From the NCBI RefSeq assembly GCF_000477435.1, contig NC_022576.1:2666001-2730000 (forward strand): a stretch of DNA of 64,000 nt, written 5' to 3'. Under the pieces are notes generated by a model, which had not been told where the DNA came from, made no database searches, and saw only the letters and a program-made list of their open reading frames with translations. Each line of letters starts with the position of its first letter. The stretch's first letter is position 1. The position numbers and the translations under genes are program-made. Origin of the DNA: Candidatus Symbiobacter mobilis CR (GTDB lineage Bacteria; Pseudomonadota; Gammaproteobacteria; Burkholderiales; Burkholderiaceae_C). Positions 40,082-50,729 of the stretch are shown here, piece by piece.

Positions 40082-40902
40082 GGCGTTGGCGTGCAGCCAG
40101 GAAGCCCGTCGAGCATCGAGGAATCGTCCGGCAATCCCCATGCGGGGTCGTAGCGGGGGCCGAGGAAGTACAACCCATCTGGCGCAAAGGTAGGCGCGGC
40201 GATTGTCCTGTTACGGGCTTGCAGCACGTCGAGCATCCATGCAGGGGGCCGTTGGCCCGATCCGATGGCGACCAGGCAGCCCATGATGTTGCGGATCATG
40301 TGGTGCAAAAAGGCATCGGCCTCAAAGTCACACCGCACGTGGTTCCCTTGGCGTTCGATGGCAATGCGCAGCATCCGTTTGACTGGCGACCTGGCTTGGC
40401 ATGCGCTGGCGCGGAAGGAGGAGAAATCGTGCTCTCCCAGCAAATACGACGCGGCTTCGCGCATCCGGTCGGCGTCGAGCGGGCGAAAAACCCACCCCAC
40501 CCTCCCCGTGTCCACCGATGGGCGAACGGGAGCATTGCGCAGCACGTATACGTAACGCCGGGATAGCGCACAGGAACGGCAGTGGAACGTCTGCGGTACC
40601 ACACGCGCCCACAGGATGGCGATGTCCTTCGGCAACAAGGCATTGCAGCCCCGAACCCAGGAGAAAGGCTGGCGTTCCAGGGAAGTGTCGAAATGCACGA
40701 CCTGCAACAAGGCATGCACCCCCGCATCAGTGCGCCCGGCGCACACAGTGCGCACGGCGTGGGAAGGACAGGCGCAAAACTGGCTTAGCGCGTGCTCCAG
40801 TGCGTCTTGCACCGTGCGCTGCGAAGGCTGACTTTGCCAGCCTTGGTAGTTGCTACCGCAATAACCCAGCCCCAATACGACCCGCAAGAAGGGAGGCTTC
40901 AC
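40078..40902 (-). CDS. truA: tRNA pseudouridine synthase A
   Basis: TruA isomerises uridines 38-40 of the tRNA anticodon arm. The 274-residue protein carries the catalytic aspartate D59 in CAGRTDAGVHA, plus FRASACQARSPVKRML and FLHHMIRNIMGCLVAIGSG. It sits between fimV and trpF as in other Burkholderiales and is coupled to trpF by a 4-bp overlap. No anomaly is visible. Confidence 0.95.
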   Translation of the reverse strand: MKPPFLRVVLGLGYCGSNYQGWQSQPSQRTVQDALEHALSQFCACPSHAVRTVCAGRTDAGVHALLQVVHFDTSLERQPFSWVRGCNALLPKDIAILWARVVPQTFHCRSCALSRRYVYVLRNAPVRPSVDTGRVGWVFRPLDADRMREAASYLLGEHDFSSFRASACQARSPVKRMLRIAIERQGNHVRCDFEADAFLHHMIRNIMGCLVAIGSGQRPPAWMLDVLQARNRTIAAPTFAPDGLYFLGPRYDPAWGLPDDSSMLDGLPGCTPTP

Positions 40903-40952
40903 GAGCCGCGTTCAACTTGCAGGGGAGAGGGGCCACACCAGCCTGAGAAATT

Positions 40953-41008
40953 GACATGTCGACATCTCGACATTTCGACATCTCCAGTATTCGAAGTCTC
41001 AGATATCT
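40953..41008. repeat. Short GACAT and AGATATCT repeats in the fimV-truA gap
   Basis: TCGACAT occurs three times in tandem with 9-bp spacing (GTCGACATCTCGACATTTCGACATCTC), followed by two CAGATATCT copies around a CTCAGCTCAG stretch. The gap is 110 bp. No promoter was identified. The role is unknown; simple-sequence drift is possible. Confidence 0.4.
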
Positions 41009-41012
41009 CAGC

Positions 41013-43679
41013 TCAGATATCTTTGAGCGCACGCTCTGCCTTGGCCCGCATGTCTCCCGTGGCGGTTTCAAGGACTTCTTCGATCAACGCACGCGCTCCG
41101 TCCAGATCCCCAATCGCACGGAACTCTTCGGCCAAAGCCAGTTTGGTCTCCAGTGGGTCACCGCTTATCGGGGCTGCTGTGGGCGAGCTGTACGGAGTTT
41201 GGTCTTCGTCGATGTCGAGCGACAAAGAGCTGAGGTCGAACTCCAACATGCCGGAATCCGCAGCCGCAGTGGGTGGTGGCTCTGGCGTGCTCGAAGGAGG
41301 GATGATGAGCGTGTCTTCGAGATGGAAGGGCAGCGAGCCATCGTCCGGAGGTTCTTCCATGGCTGGGGGAGGTTCGGGGAGCGGAGGCAGCGCATCCATG
41401 CGACCCCTATTGTTGGCTGGATCGACCCCAGGCTGCGTATCGGGACCAGAGCGGGCTTCCATGCGCACCGTGGCGTCCATGCCGGGCTGTGCATCTTTGG
41501 CGGCAGGCATATCGTCGAGGGAGAAGTCCAAATCCAGATCCATATCCGAGTCTGGCGGTGGCGCTTCTGGAAGAGAAGGCGCTGCCGGAGCAGTACGTTC
41601 GAATGCGGCCATGACGATCGTCTTGTCCGACATGGGATCTGGTTCCCCGGCGGGCTGCCCACCGGGACGGTAGAGGGAGTTGTCCGGATCGAGGATCAGG
41701 CCCGTAGCGCAGATTTGCGTCCAGTCCGGGCTGTTGCCGCCAACGATATTGAACGCGAGGGTGGCAATGGATTCGTAGGACTTGGCGTCTTTGCGCTTGG
41801 CGTAGACCTCCAGCAATTTTTTGTACACCGCAACCCGTTCCGGCTGGGTGCGCAGCGCGTCCTTGAGAATTTCTTCGGCTTGCAGATCCCTGCCGTAGGC
41901 GAGGTACACATCTGCTTCGGCGACTGGATCCACATCGTCGGAAGAATCGAGCTGACTGGGGGAATACACCAGGGAAGAGCTTGTTCCCGATCCTTCGCTG
42001 GTGTCAATGCGCTGCCCGCCACTCACGCCGTGGAACGATTCCGGCGGGATACGGCTTTCCATGTAGGAACTGTCAGCCAGCATCGTTTGTTTTTTGCGCC
42101 GCAGGAAGAACGCCACTGCGCCGATCACGCCCAGCACGATGGCAAGGCCAGCACCAAGCAATACGTTGGGCGAGAACAGGCCGTCCAGCAGCCCGGATGG
42201 TGGTGGAGAGGGCGGCGCTGGAGGATCGGCTGCTTGGGATGCAGGGGAAACCGTGGCTGCAGATGCGGTAGATGCAGCAGGAACAGGGGGTGTGGCGTGG
42301 GAAGCAGGATGGGTACTTGAGACTGCGGCTGTGGGCGCGGGTCCGTGAGTGGAAGTGGGCGCAGATACGGCCAGGGCCAGCTTCGCCCCGACGCCTTGCG
42401 AAGCCGGAACAGCTTTGGACGCTGGATGGGCGGCTGTGCCTACGGATTGCGCCAGCTTGTGTAGGTCGGCGATGTTGCGCTGCAATTCGGAAGCTCGCTG
42501 TGCAGCAGTGCTGGCGGCACGGCTGCGTGCCAAGGCTTCGGCAGAGGGGGCAGTGGGTTGGGTGGGCTGAGACGCTGGGCGCTTGGATTGCACGCTGCCT
42601 TTGGAGAGGGTCAGGCGGTCTGGCGATTGGGCTGCGGGCTTGTCGTCCTTGACGGTGACTTGCACCTTGCCTTGAATCTGCTGGCGTGGCCCCGTTGTCT
42701 GCGTGACTGGGGCATTGGCGGCGAGATTGCGCCGGTATTGGGCGAAATCTTTGCTATGTGCTGTGACGATGCGGCGTGCCTCTGCCGGAGCGACGACTTC
42801 AGCGTCTGCATCGGATGGCAGACCGAGCACTGCTCCAGCTTTGACACGGTGGACGTTCCCGGCAATAAAGGCCTCCGGGTTGGAACGCACCATCGCGACG
42901 AGCATCTGATCCAGTGTGACCCCACCGGGTAGATGTTGCGAAGCCAGCATTCCAGCGGTATCGCCTGCACGCACGGTGACGCGGCGCTCGGGCGCTGCTG
43001 GGCGAGGTACTGCGGAAGTCGGCGTTGCCGGGCGGGATACCGTTGGACGGGGTGCCGTTGCCGGTTGCTGCGCACGGGCCGGTGGTATGGCTGGAGTGGC
43101 TGCTGGAGATGCTTCCGGGGCCGAAGCACGCTCTGCAATGGGTGCAGAAGCAACAGCGACTGGGGGCGTGGGCAGCACTGGGGTGGGGGCAGGCAAGGGA
43201 CGTGCTGCAACAGGCGCCGCCGCAGGAATGACCGCCAAGGTGGGGCTGGGCGCGGCGGGGGGGCGCAACACGGGTGGGTCGAACAACATCGTGTAATCGC
43301 GCACGATCTTGCCCGCGCCCCAGTCCACTTCCAGTACCAGATCGACGAAAGGTTCATTGACCGGGCTGGTGCTGGTGAAATGCAGGAAAACCCGGCCATT
43401 GATGCTGCGTTGCAAGCTGACTCTGGTGCCTGACAACACCGCTGAATACTCTAATCCTGCGGAACGGAAAGCGTCGGGGTTGGCGATTTGCGCTCGCAGC
43501 GAGTTTGCGTCATCGGCGCTGAGATTGCTGACTTCGATCTCGGCACGGAGGGGCTCGCCCAGGGCCGATTGCACAGTCAGCCGCCCCAGGGATAGGGCGT
43601 AGGCATCACCCCAGCCAAACGCAGCGGCACCAGCCAGGGTGACACACGCCACTTGCCATCGATAGGATTGAGAGCTCAA
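41013..43679 (-). CDS. fimV: FimV-like polar hub/peptidoglycan-binding protein
   Basis: FimV proteins organise the cell pole and type IV pili. The product (about 888 residues from the proposed start) has a signal peptide ending near GDAYA, the conserved FimV N-domain (LGRLTVQSALGEPLRAEIEV), a LysM motif (VTVRAGDTAGMLASQHLPGG), a long Pro/Ala-rich linker, one transmembrane helix (VLLGAGLAIVLGVIGAVAFF), a TPR-like cytoplasmic part and the C-terminal FimV motif (FRAIGDLDGARALIEEVLE). I prefer the TTG at 43679, 8 nt after CGGAG, which puts a normal signal peptide at the start. The ATG at 43772 would add 31 atypical residues. Confidence 0.85.
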   Translation of the reverse strand: MSSQSYRWQVACVTLAGAAAFGWGDAYALSLGRLTVQSALGEPLRAEIEVSNLSADDANSLRAQIANPDAFRSAGLEYSAVLSGTRVSLQRSINGRVFLHFTSTSPVNEPFVDLVLEVDWGAGKIVRDYTMLFDPPVLRPPAAPSPTLAVIPAAAPVAARPLPAPTPVLPTPPVAVASAPIAERASAPEASPAATPAIPPARAQQPATAPRPTVSRPATPTSAVPRPAAPERRVTVRAGDTAGMLASQHLPGGVTLDQMLVAMVRSNPEAFIAGNVHRVKAGAVLGLPSDADAEVVAPAEARRIVTAHSKDFAQYRRNLAANAPVTQTTGPRQQIQGKVQVTVKDDKPAAQSPDRLTLSKGSVQSKRPASQPTQPTAPSAEALARSRAASTAAQRASELQRNIADLHKLAQSVGTAAHPASKAVPASQGVGAKLALAVSAPTSTHGPAPTAAVSSTHPASHATPPVPAASTASAATVSPASQAADPPAPPSPPPSGLLDGLFSPNVLLGAGLAIVLGVIGAVAFFLRRKKQTMLADSSYMESRIPPESFHGVSGGQRIDTSEGSGTSSSLVYSPSQLDSSDDVDPVAEADVYLAYGRDLQAEEILKDALRTQPERVAVYKKLLEVYAKRKDAKSYESIATLAFNIVGGNSPDWTQICATGLILDPDNSLYRPGGQPAGEPDPMSDKTIVMAAFERTAPAAPSLPEAPPPDSDMDLDLDFSLDDMPAAKDAQPGMDATVRMEARSGPDTQPGVDPANNRGRMDALPPLPEPPPAMEEPPDDGSLPFHLEDTLIIPPSSTPEPPPTAAADSGMLEFDLSSLSLDIDEDQTPYSSPTAAPISGDPLETKLALAEEFRAIGDLDGARALIEEVLETATGDMRAKAERALKDI

Positions 43680-43846
43680 TTTGCGAACTCCGGTTGCTGG
43701 GAGTAGGGGAACGAAAACACCCCGAGCCAGTACACAGTACGCGGAAGGCCGTACCTGCAGTCGACACGGCACCCAAGGTACCCGGGGCGCGGGCGCATTC
43801 TATAGACGGAGCCAGTGCGGGTGGGGTATCCCGCACAGCACGAAGG

Positions 43847-45025
43847 TTATGCCTCCAGCAGGATGCGCAACATCCGGCGCAGAGGTTCTGCGGCGCCCCA
43901 CAGCAGTTGGTCGCCGATCGTGAATGCGCCGAGGTATTGCGGCCCCATCGCGAGTTTGCGCAGGCGCCCCACAGGGATGCGCAGCGTGCCAGTCACTGCC
44001 ACCGGGGTGAGCGATTGCAGCGTGGCTTCTCGTTCGTTGGGGACGACCTGTACCCATTCGTTGTCGGCGGCGATCATCGCTTCGATATCGTGCAGGGGGA
44101 CATCCTTGCGGAGCTTGAAGGTCAGCGCTTGGCTATGGCACCGCATGGCGCCGACGCGCACGCAATATCCGTCGACCGGGATGGGACTTTCCTGCGCGGA
44201 AGCCTGGCCTGCCACGCCACGGCCGAGAATCTTGTTGGTTTCGGCCATCCCCTTCCATTCCTCCCGGGACACTCCCCATCCGTCTTCCCCGGCTTTTTTG
44301 CCGACGCCGAGATCCTTGTCGATCCAGGGAATCAGTGATCCTCCCAGCGGTACGCCGAAACACGCCATGTCCTCGGCGCTCAGAGAACGCTGCTTGTCAA
44401 TGATCTTGCGATCGATTTCCAGGATAGCGCTGCGGGGATCCGCAAGCAATTCGCGCACTTCCGCGTGCAGCGTGCCGAATTGGGTGAGCAATTCGCGCAT
44501 GTGTTGCGCGCCGCCACCACTGGCTGCCTGGTAGGTGTGGGTCGTCATCCATTCGACGAGGCCAGCCTTGTACAGAGCGCCTACTCCCATCAGCATGCAA
44601 CTGACGGTGCAATTGCCGCCGATCCAGTTGCGCATTCCCGCTTGCAGGGCATTGCGAAGGACGGGCAGGTTGACGGGGTCGAGGACGATGACGGCATCGT
44701 CGCGCATGCGCAGGGTCGATGCAGCATCAATCCAGTGGCCCGCCCAGCCTGCTGCACGGAGCTTGGGGAAGACTTCCGAGGTGTAGTCCCCCCCCTGCGC
44801 GCTCAGGACGATGTTGCAGCCGCGCAGTGCTTCGATGTCGTAGGCGTCGTGCAGCGTGGTTTCATTCCGCGCCCACTGCGGGGCTGCCCCGCCGGCGTTG
44901 GATGTCGAGAAAAAGCGGGGTTCGATAAGGTCGAAGTCTCCTTCTTCCTGCATCCGATCCATCAGCACGGAACCCACCATTCCCCGCCAGCCAACGATAC
45001 CGACCAGATTGCCAATCTTTTGCAT
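43847..45025 (-). CDS. asd: Aspartate-semialdehyde dehydrogenase
   Basis: Asd reduces aspartyl phosphate to the semialdehyde for lysine, threonine, methionine and diaminopimelate synthesis. The protein has 392 residues with the NADP-binding start [17 protein letters not shown] and the active-site Cys139 in [12 protein letters not shown], plus [16 protein letters not shown]. It is the Gram-negative type. The ATG at 45025 follows AAGGAAAAAGAAACC. It lies 43 bp downstream of leuB. Confidence 0.96.
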   Translation of the reverse strand: MQKIGNLVGIVGWRGMVGSVLMDRMQEEGDFDLIEPRFFSTSNAGGAAPQWARNETTLHDAYDIEALRGCNIVLSAQGGDYTSEVFPKLRAAGWAGHWIDAASTLRMRDDAVIVLDPVNLPVLRNALQAGMRNWIGGNCTVSCMLMGVGALYKAGLVEWMTTHTYQAASGGGAQHMRELLTQFGTLHAEVRELLADPRSAILEIDRKIIDKQRSLSAEDMACFGVPLGGSLIPWIDKDLGVGKKAGEDGWGVSREEWKGMAETNKILGRGVAGQASAQESPIPVDGYCVRVGAMRCHSQALTFKLRKDVPLHDIEAMIAADNEWVQVVPNEREATLQSLTPVAVTGTLRIPVGRLRKLAMGPQYLGAFTIGDQLLWGAAEPLRRMLRILLEA

Positions 45026-45068
45026 GGTTTCTTTTTCCTTCTTGAAGGGACAAATGCAGCGTGCGCGC

Positions 45069-46151
45069 TCAGAGTGCGCGAACGACCGCAGCGCCCATTT
45101 CCCGGGTACCGACCAGCGTGCAGCCGTTGCTGTGGATATCTGCGGTGCGCAGCCCTTGGGCAAGCACGTTCTTGACGGCGGCTTCGATGGCCGATGCCGC
45201 AGCCGGTTGGCCCAGGCTGAAGCGCAGCATCATGGCCGCGCTCAGAATGGTTGCCAGCGGGTTGGCCACGTTTTTGCCAGCAATGTCCGGGGCGCTGCCA
45301 TGGCTAGGCTCGAACAGCCCCTTGCCAGCGTCGTTCATCGACGCGGAAGCCAACATCCCGATCGATCCGGTCAGCATCGCAGCCTCATCGCTGAGGATGT
45401 CTCCGAAGAGGTTGCCGGTGACGATCACGTCGAAATGTCGGGGGTTGCGAACGAGTTGCATGGCCGCGTTGTCCACGTACATGTGCTCGAAGGCGATGTC
45501 AGGGTAGCCTGCCGCGATGTCAGTGACGACTTCTCTCCAAAGCCCGGAGGTTTCGAGGACATTGGCCTTGTCGACGCTGGTGACTTTGCCAGCGGAACCG
45601 GCTTGCTTGCGTTTGCGTGCCGCATCGAAAGCGACGCGGGCGATGCGCTCGATTTCCGGGCGGCTGTAGCGCATCGTGTCAAAGGCTTCTGCGGTGCCGG
45701 GGAAGGGGCCGTCCGTTGCCGTCCTGCGCCCACGGGGTTGGCCGAAGTACACATCCCCGGTCAGCTCGCGAACGATCAGGATGTCGAGGCCGGAGACGAG
45801 ATCAGGCCGCAGGGTCGATGCCCCGACGAGTTCGGGGTAGCACAGCGCAGGGCGGAAGTTGGCGAACAGCCCGAGGTGTTTGCGCAGGCCCAAAATGGCT
45901 TGTTCCGGGCGCAGCGAGCGTTCCAGGGTGTCGTACTTCCAATCCCCCACCGCGCCGAAGAGCACGGCATCCGCTGCATCGACGACACGCAGCGTCGAAT
46001 CGGGCAAGGGGTGGCCGCAGGATTCGTAGGCTGCGCCGCCTACGGGTGCGGTTTCCAGCTCCAGCGGAAGGCCCAGGGCTTGGAGTACGTCAACGGCAGC
46101 GTCAACGATTTCGGTGCCAATGCCGTCTCCGGGTAGGACTGCGATACGCAT
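45069..46151 (-). CDS. leuB: 3-isopropylmalate dehydrogenase
   Basis: LeuB oxidatively decarboxylates 3-isopropylmalate in leucine synthesis using NAD. The 360-residue protein begins [16 protein letters not shown] and shows the substrate-binding [32 protein letters not shown] and [20 protein letters not shown]. It is 34 bp from leuD, in the leuCDB-asd order. No anomaly is visible. Confidence 0.97.
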   Translation of the reverse strand: MRIAVLPGDGIGTEIVDAAVDVLQALGLPLELETAPVGGAAYESCGHPLPDSTLRVVDAADAVLFGAVGDWKYDTLERSLRPEQAILGLRKHLGLFANFRPALCYPELVGASTLRPDLVSGLDILIVRELTGDVYFGQPRGRRTATDGPFPGTAEAFDTMRYSRPEIERIARVAFDAARKRKQAGSAGKVTSVDKANVLETSGLWREVVTDIAAGYPDIAFEHMYVDNAAMQLVRNPRHFDVIVTGNLFGDILSDEAAMLTGSIGMLASASMNDAGKGLFEPSHGSAPDIAGKNVANPLATILSAAMMLRFSLGQPAAASAIEAAVKNVLAQGLRTADIHSNGCTLVGTREMGAAVVRAL

Positions 46152-46185
46152 GGTTCGTTTGTTTCAGGAATGAAGCCGGAATGGG

Positions 46186-46854
46186 TCAGGAAGGAGAAAG
46201 AGCAGACGAAGGATGCTGGCGTGACAGCCATGGATAGTGGGACAGAAACTGCGCCTCGAAGCCACGGATACGGTCGGCATGGCGCAAGGTCAGCCCGATG
46301 TCGTCCAGCCCGTGGAGCAGACAGTACCGTCGGAAAGGCTGCACCTCGAAGGGCCATTCCGAGCCGTCCGCAAGCTGGATCAGCGTGCGTTCGAGGTCGA
46401 TCGTCAGCGTATAGCCGGGAGTGGAGTACACCTGCTGAAAAAGCTGGTCGATCTGTGCTTCGGTCAAGACGATCGGCAGCAGGCCATTTTTGAAGCAGTT
46501 GCCGAAGAAGATGTCCGCAAAGCTGCTGGCCAGGATGGCCCGAAAGCCATATTGCTCCAGCGCCCACGGCGCATGTTCGCGGGACGATCCGCACCCGAAA
46601 TTCTTGCGGGCAAGCAGGATGCCCGCGCCCTGATACCGGGGCTGGTTCAGAATGAAATCGGGGTTGGACTGGCGCGTGGCGGGGTCTTTGCCGGGAAAGC
46701 CTTCGTCAAGGTAGCGCCAGGCGTCGAAAAGGTGGGGGCCGAAGCCGGTTTTGCGGATCGACTTGAGGAATTGCTTGGGGATGATCGCGTCGGTGTCGAC
46801 GTTGTCGCGGTCGAGCGGGGCGACCAGTCCCTGGAATACGGTGAATTGCTGCAT
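46186..46854 (-). CDS. leuD: 3-isopropylmalate dehydratase small subunit
   Basis: LeuD forms the swivelling domain of isopropylmalate isomerase with LeuC. The 222-residue protein has [20 protein letters not shown] near the start and the substrate-binding [15 protein letters not shown]. It begins a single base after the leuC stop, so translation is coupled. The C-terminus ([12 protein letters not shown]) is variable tail. Confidence 0.96.
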   Translation of the reverse strand: MQQFTVFQGLVAPLDRDNVDTDAIIPKQFLKSIRKTGFGPHLFDAWRYLDEGFPGKDPATRQSNPDFILNQPRYQGAGILLARKNFGCGSSREHAPWALEQYGFRAILASSFADIFFGNCFKNGLLPIVLTEAQIDQLFQQVYSTPGYTLTIDLERTLIQLADGSEWPFEVQPFRRYCLLHGLDDIGLTLRHADRIRGFEAQFLSHYPWLSRQHPSSALSPS

Positions 46855-46855
46855 C

Positions 46856-48283
46856 CTAGAGCCACTTTCTGACGTCGGTGAGTCGGCCTTGTATCGCGGC
46901 TGCGGCGGCCATCGCGGGGCTGAGGAGGTGCGTGCGTCCCCCTGTTCCCTGGCGGCCCTCGAAATTGCGGTTGCTGGTCGATGCGCAGCGCTCTCCCGGT
47001 TCGAGCCGGTCTGCGTTCATCGCCAGGCACATCGAGCACCCCGGTTCTCTCCATTGGAACCCGGCGTCGAGGAAGACGGTGTGGAATCCTTCCTGTTCTG
47101 CCTGTTCCTTGACCCAACCCGAGCCAGGGACGACCATCGCCAGCTTGACGTTGGAGGCAACTTTTGACCCCATCGCACGCACGACGGCTGCGGCGGATCG
47201 CAAGTCTTCGATACGGCTGTTCGTGCATGACCCCACAAACACCTTGTCGATCTGTACCCCGTTGATCGGCGTACCGGGTTCAAGCCCCATATATGCCAGC
47301 GCCCGCTCGATGCTGGCGCGGCGCGAGGCATCGGATTCCTGCGCTGGATCGGGAACGTGGCCATCAATGCCGAGCACCATCTCTGGAGACGTTCCCCACG
47401 TGACTTGGGGGACGAGGGAGCGGGCATCGAGTTCGACGACGGTGTCAAACTGCGCGTCATCGTCCGAATGCAGGGTGTTCCAGACGGCAACGGCTTGTTC
47501 CCATTCTGCAGAAGACTCCTGCGGCGCCATGGGGCGGTTGCGCAGATAGTCGATCGTCGTCGCATCGACGGCAACGAGGCCGGCGCGGGCACCGGCTTCG
47601 ATCGCCATGTTGCAGACGGTCATCCGGCCTTCCATGCTCAGCGCGCGAATGGCGGACCCCGCAAACTCGATGGTGTGGCCCGTACCACCGGCGGTACCAA
47701 TCCTTCTGATCACCGCAAGCACGATGTCCTTGGCAGAGCACCCTGTGGGCAGGGGGCCATGGACGATGATCTGCATATTGCGGGCCTTTTTGGCCAGAAG
47801 AGTTTGGGTGGCCAGCACGTGTTCGACTTCGCTGGTACCGATGCCATGCGCCAGCGCAGCGAATGCGCCATGGGTGGAAGTATGCGAATCGCCACAGACG
47901 ACAGTCATCCCTGGCAGGATGGCCCCGTGTTCAGGGCCGATGACGTGGACGATGCCTTGCCGAGCTGACAGGAATGGGAAGTACGCTGCAACGCCGCATT
48001 CCCGGATGTTGGCGTCAAGGGTCAGGATTTGCTCTTTGCTGGTGGCGTCGGCGATGCCGTCGTAGCCCAGCTCCCATCCTGTCGTCGGCACGTTGTGGTC
48101 TGCCGTGGCGATGATCGAGCTGGGACGCCACACCTTCCGCCCCGCTTGCCGTAGCCCTTCGAAAGCTTGCGGGCTGGTGACCTCATGCACCAAGTGCCGG
48201 TCGATATACAGCAGGGCAGTACCGTCTTCTTCGGTATGGACGACGTGGGCGTCCCAGATCTTGTCGTAGAGCGTTTTTCCCAT
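46856..48283 (-). CDS. leuC: 3-isopropylmalate dehydratase large subunit
   Basis: LeuC carries the [4Fe-4S] cluster that isomerises 2- to 3-isopropylmalate. The 475-residue protein shows TADHNVPTT, the aconitase signature [20 protein letters not shown] and the cluster cysteines in [12 protein letters not shown] and GCSMCLAMN. The gap to gltA upstream is 74 bp. Length is standard. Confidence 0.97.
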   Translation of the reverse strand: MGKTLYDKIWDAHVVHTEEDGTALLYIDRHLVHEVTSPQAFEGLRQAGRKVWRPSSIIATADHNVPTTGWELGYDGIADATSKEQILTLDANIRECGVAAYFPFLSARQGIVHVIGPEHGAILPGMTVVCGDSHTSTHGAFAALAHGIGTSEVEHVLATQTLLAKKARNMQIIVHGPLPTGCSAKDIVLAVIRRIGTAGGTGHTIEFAGSAIRALSMEGRMTVCNMAIEAGARAGLVAVDATTIDYLRNRPMAPQESSAEWEQAVAVWNTLHSDDDAQFDTVVELDARSLVPQVTWGTSPEMVLGIDGHVPDPAQESDASRRASIERALAYMGLEPGTPINGVQIDKVFVGSCTNSRIEDLRSAAAVVRAMGSKVASNVKLAMVVPGSGWVKEQAEQEGFHTVFLDAGFQWREPGCSMCLAMNADRLEPGERCASTSNRNFEGRQGTGGRTHLLSPAMAAAAAIQGRLTDVRKWL

Positions 48284-48357
48284 GGTCTTGCAAAAAATGG
48301 CCCGGCGCCGGAGGCATCCGCCATCACCAATCCTTGGCGCACGAATCCCTACCGTTC

Positions 48358-49668
48358 CTAGCGTTCCTCAAGAGGCTTGACATCCCGGGGAGCAGACCCC
48401 GTGAACAACTGGCGGGGCCGACCGATTTTGTATTCGGGGTCGCCGATCATTTCGTTGAGCTGCGCCATCCACCCCACGGTGCGCGCCAGCGCAAAAATTC
48501 CGGTGAAGAGGTTGACGGGAATGCCAATCGCACGCTGCACGATCCCCGAATAGAAATCGACATTCGGGTACAGCTTGCGCTGGACGAAGTAGTCGTCTTC
48601 CAGCGCGATTTTTTCCAGCTCGCGGGCCAGTTTGAACAGGGGGTCGTTGTCCAGGCCCAGATTGGCGAGTACTTCGTGGCAGGTTTCCTGCATGAGCTTG
48701 GCGCGGGGATCGTAGTTTTTGTACACCCGGTGTCCGAAGCCCATGAGTTTGATGCCTGTGGACTTGTCCTTGACTTGCTCGATGAACCGGCCGATGTGAG
48801 CGACGCCCCCTTGGCGCTGGATCTCTTCGAGCATGTTGAGGCATGCCTCGTTGGCGCCACCGTGCGCGGGCCCCCACAGACACGCCACCCCGGCGGCTAT
48901 GGCGGCAAAGGGGTTTGTCCCCGAAGAACCGCACAGCCGCACGGTCGATGTCGATGCGTTTTGCTCGTGGTCTGCGTGCAGGATGAAGATACGGTCTAGC
49001 GCGTGTTCGAGCACCGGGTTGACTTGGTAGTCCTCGCACGGCGTGCCGAACATCATGCGCAGGAAATTCCCGGCATAGCTCAGTTCGTTACGTGGGTACA
49101 TGTAGGGCTGCCCCACGCCGTACTTGTAGGCCATTGCAACGAGCGTCGGCATTTGGGAAATGAGCCGAATCGCGGCAATCTCCCGGTGCGCGGGGTTATT
49201 GATATCCGTGCTGTCGTGGTAGAAAGCCGAGAGCGCTCCCACCAAACCCGTCAGCACTGCCATGGGATGCGCATCGCGCCGGAACCCACGCAGGAAAAAC
49301 TGCATTTGCTCATGCACCATCGTGTGGCTGATGATGAGCTGATGGAAGTCCTTGCGCTCCTGTATCTTGGGCAGGTCTCCCTTCAGCAGCAGGAAGCAGG
49401 TATCAAGGTAGTCGCACTGCCTGGCGAGTTGTTCGATCGGGTATCCACGGTAGAGCAGCTCGCCCTTGTCCCCGTCGATGTACGTGATCGCCGACTGGCA
49501 TGCCGCTGTCGACAAAAAACCGGGGTCGTAGGTGAACATCCCGGTTTGCCCATACAGCTTGCGAATGTCGATGACATCGGGGCCCATGCGCCCGCTGTAG
49601 ATGGGCAATTCAATGTTGGGGCTTCCGTTGCTGAAGGACAGGGTTGCAGCGTGGTTGGCGAGTTTCAT
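48358..49668 (-). CDS. gltA: Citrate synthase (type II)
   Basis: GltA condenses acetyl-CoA and oxaloacetate into citrate. The 436-residue protein has the active-site histidines in [11 protein letters not shown] and [15 protein letters not shown], and [20 protein letters not shown]. It overlaps the sdhE stop by 4 bp, so it is part of the sdh run. The N-terminal beta domain of hexameric Gram-negative enzymes is present. Confidence 0.97.
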   Translation of the reverse strand: MKLANHAATLSFSNGSPNIELPIYSGRMGPDVIDIRKLYGQTGMFTYDPGFLSTAACQSAITYIDGDKGELLYRGYPIEQLARQCDYLDTCFLLLKGDLPKIQERKDFHQLIISHTMVHEQMQFFLRGFRRDAHPMAVLTGLVGALSAFYHDSTDINNPAHREIAAIRLISQMPTLVAMAYKYGVGQPYMYPRNELSYAGNFLRMMFGTPCEDYQVNPVLEHALDRIFILHADHEQNASTSTVRLCGSSGTNPFAAIAAGVACLWGPAHGGANEACLNMLEEIQRQGGVAHIGRFIEQVKDKSTGIKLMGFGHRVYKNYDPRAKLMQETCHEVLANLGLDNDPLFKLARELEKIALEDDYFVQRKLYPNVDFYSGIVQRAIGIPVNLFTGIFALARTVGWMAQLNEMIGDPEYKIGRPRQLFTGSAPRDVKPLEER

Positions 49669-49988
49669 GGTCGGGTTTCCGGTTTGGGTTGCAATAGGGC
49701 CAGCAATGCGTGCATGTCTGCACGATCCATTGCAGGATCGACATTGCCAATCTTGACGCGGCCGAGGAACACGTCGAGCAAATCGCTGTCAGCCAGTGCC
49801 ATCAGCTCTTGCAAGCATTCCGCCTGGCGCACCGTGAGGGTGGCGGCGTATTGGTGGAAAAAACGCTCGAGAAAGAAATCGTTTTCGAGCATCCCCCGGC
49901 GGCAGCGCCACCGGAGTTTGCCGAACAAGGATGCGTCGAGCAGCGCATCCTTTGTATACGCATCTTCTGCGCAATCTGCCGTCGCCAT
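49665..49988 (-). CDS. sdhE: Succinate dehydrogenase assembly factor SdhE
   Basis: SdhE promotes covalent flavinylation of SdhA. The 107-residue protein carries the RGxxE motif in [15 protein letters not shown], followed by a small helical fold ([20 protein letters not shown]). It lies between sdhB and gltA, 10 bp after sdhB and overlapping gltA by 4 bp, the usual place. Confidence 0.92.
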   Translation of the reverse strand: MATADCAEDAYTKDALLDASLFGKLRWRCRRGMLENDFFLERFFHQYAATLTVRQAECLQELMALADSDLLDVFLGRVKIGNVDPAMDRADMHALLALLQPKPETRP

Positions 49989-49998
49989 GGCGGGGCGG

Positions 49999-50703
49999 CT
50001 AGATGGCGCGGCGAACCATCAATTCCTTGATCTTGCCGATGGCTGCGGTCGGGTTAAGCCCCTTGGGGCAGACATCGACGCAGTTCATGATGGTCGTGCA
50101 TCGGAACAGGCGATAGGGGTCTTCGAGGTTGTCCAACCGCTCGGAGGTGGCTTCGTCGCGGCTGTCTGCAATGAAACGGTACGCCTGCAAGAGGCCTGCC
50201 GGGCCGACGAATTTGTCAGGGTTCCACCAGTACACCGGGCAGCTTGTGCTGCAACTGGCGCATAGGATGCACTCATACAGCCCGTTGAGTTCTTCGCGCT
50301 CTTCGGGGCTTTGCAGGCGTTCCTTTTCCGGCGGGCGCGTGTCGTTGATGAGGTAGGGCTTGATCGAGTGGTATTGCTTGAAGAACAACGTCATGTCCAC
50401 GATCAGGTCACGCACCACGGGCAAGCCGGGTAGAGGTTTGAGGACGATCGTCTCGGGCAGGGTGCGTAGGTTGACCAAGCATGCCAAGCCGTTTTTGCCG
50501 TTGATATTCATCGCATCGGAACCGCATACCCCTTCCCGGCACGAACGGCGGTAGGAGAGGGTGGGGTCGATGGCCTTGATCTTGACGAGCGCATCCAGCA
50601 GCATGCGTTCGGTGCCATCAAGCTCGACTTCGAGCCGCTGCATATAGGGCTTGGCGTCGGTATCGGGGTTGTAGCGATAAATTTGGAAGACGCGTTTGGC
50701 CAT
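49999..50703 (-). CDS. sdhB: Succinate dehydrogenase iron-sulfur subunit
   Basis: SdhB passes electrons from SdhA FAD to quinone through three iron-sulfur clusters. The 234-residue protein has the [2Fe-2S] cysteines in SCREGVCGSDAMN plus LACLV, and the ferredoxin-type motifs CILCASCSTSCPVYW and CVDVCPKGLNPT. The ATG at 50703 gives the standard MAKRVFQIYRYNPD start. It is 26 bp from sdhA. Confidence 0.97.
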   Translation of the reverse strand: MAKRVFQIYRYNPDTDAKPYMQRLEVELDGTERMLLDALVKIKAIDPTLSYRRSCREGVCGSDAMNINGKNGLACLVNLRTLPETIVLKPLPGLPVVRDLIVDMTLFFKQYHSIKPYLINDTRPPEKERLQSPEEREELNGLYECILCASCSTSCPVYWWNPDKFVGPAGLLQAYRFIADSRDEATSERLDNLEDPYRLFRCTTIMNCVDVCPKGLNPTAAIGKIKELMVRRAI

Positions 50704-50729
50704 TTGTGTACTCCGTGGGCGAACCCGAA

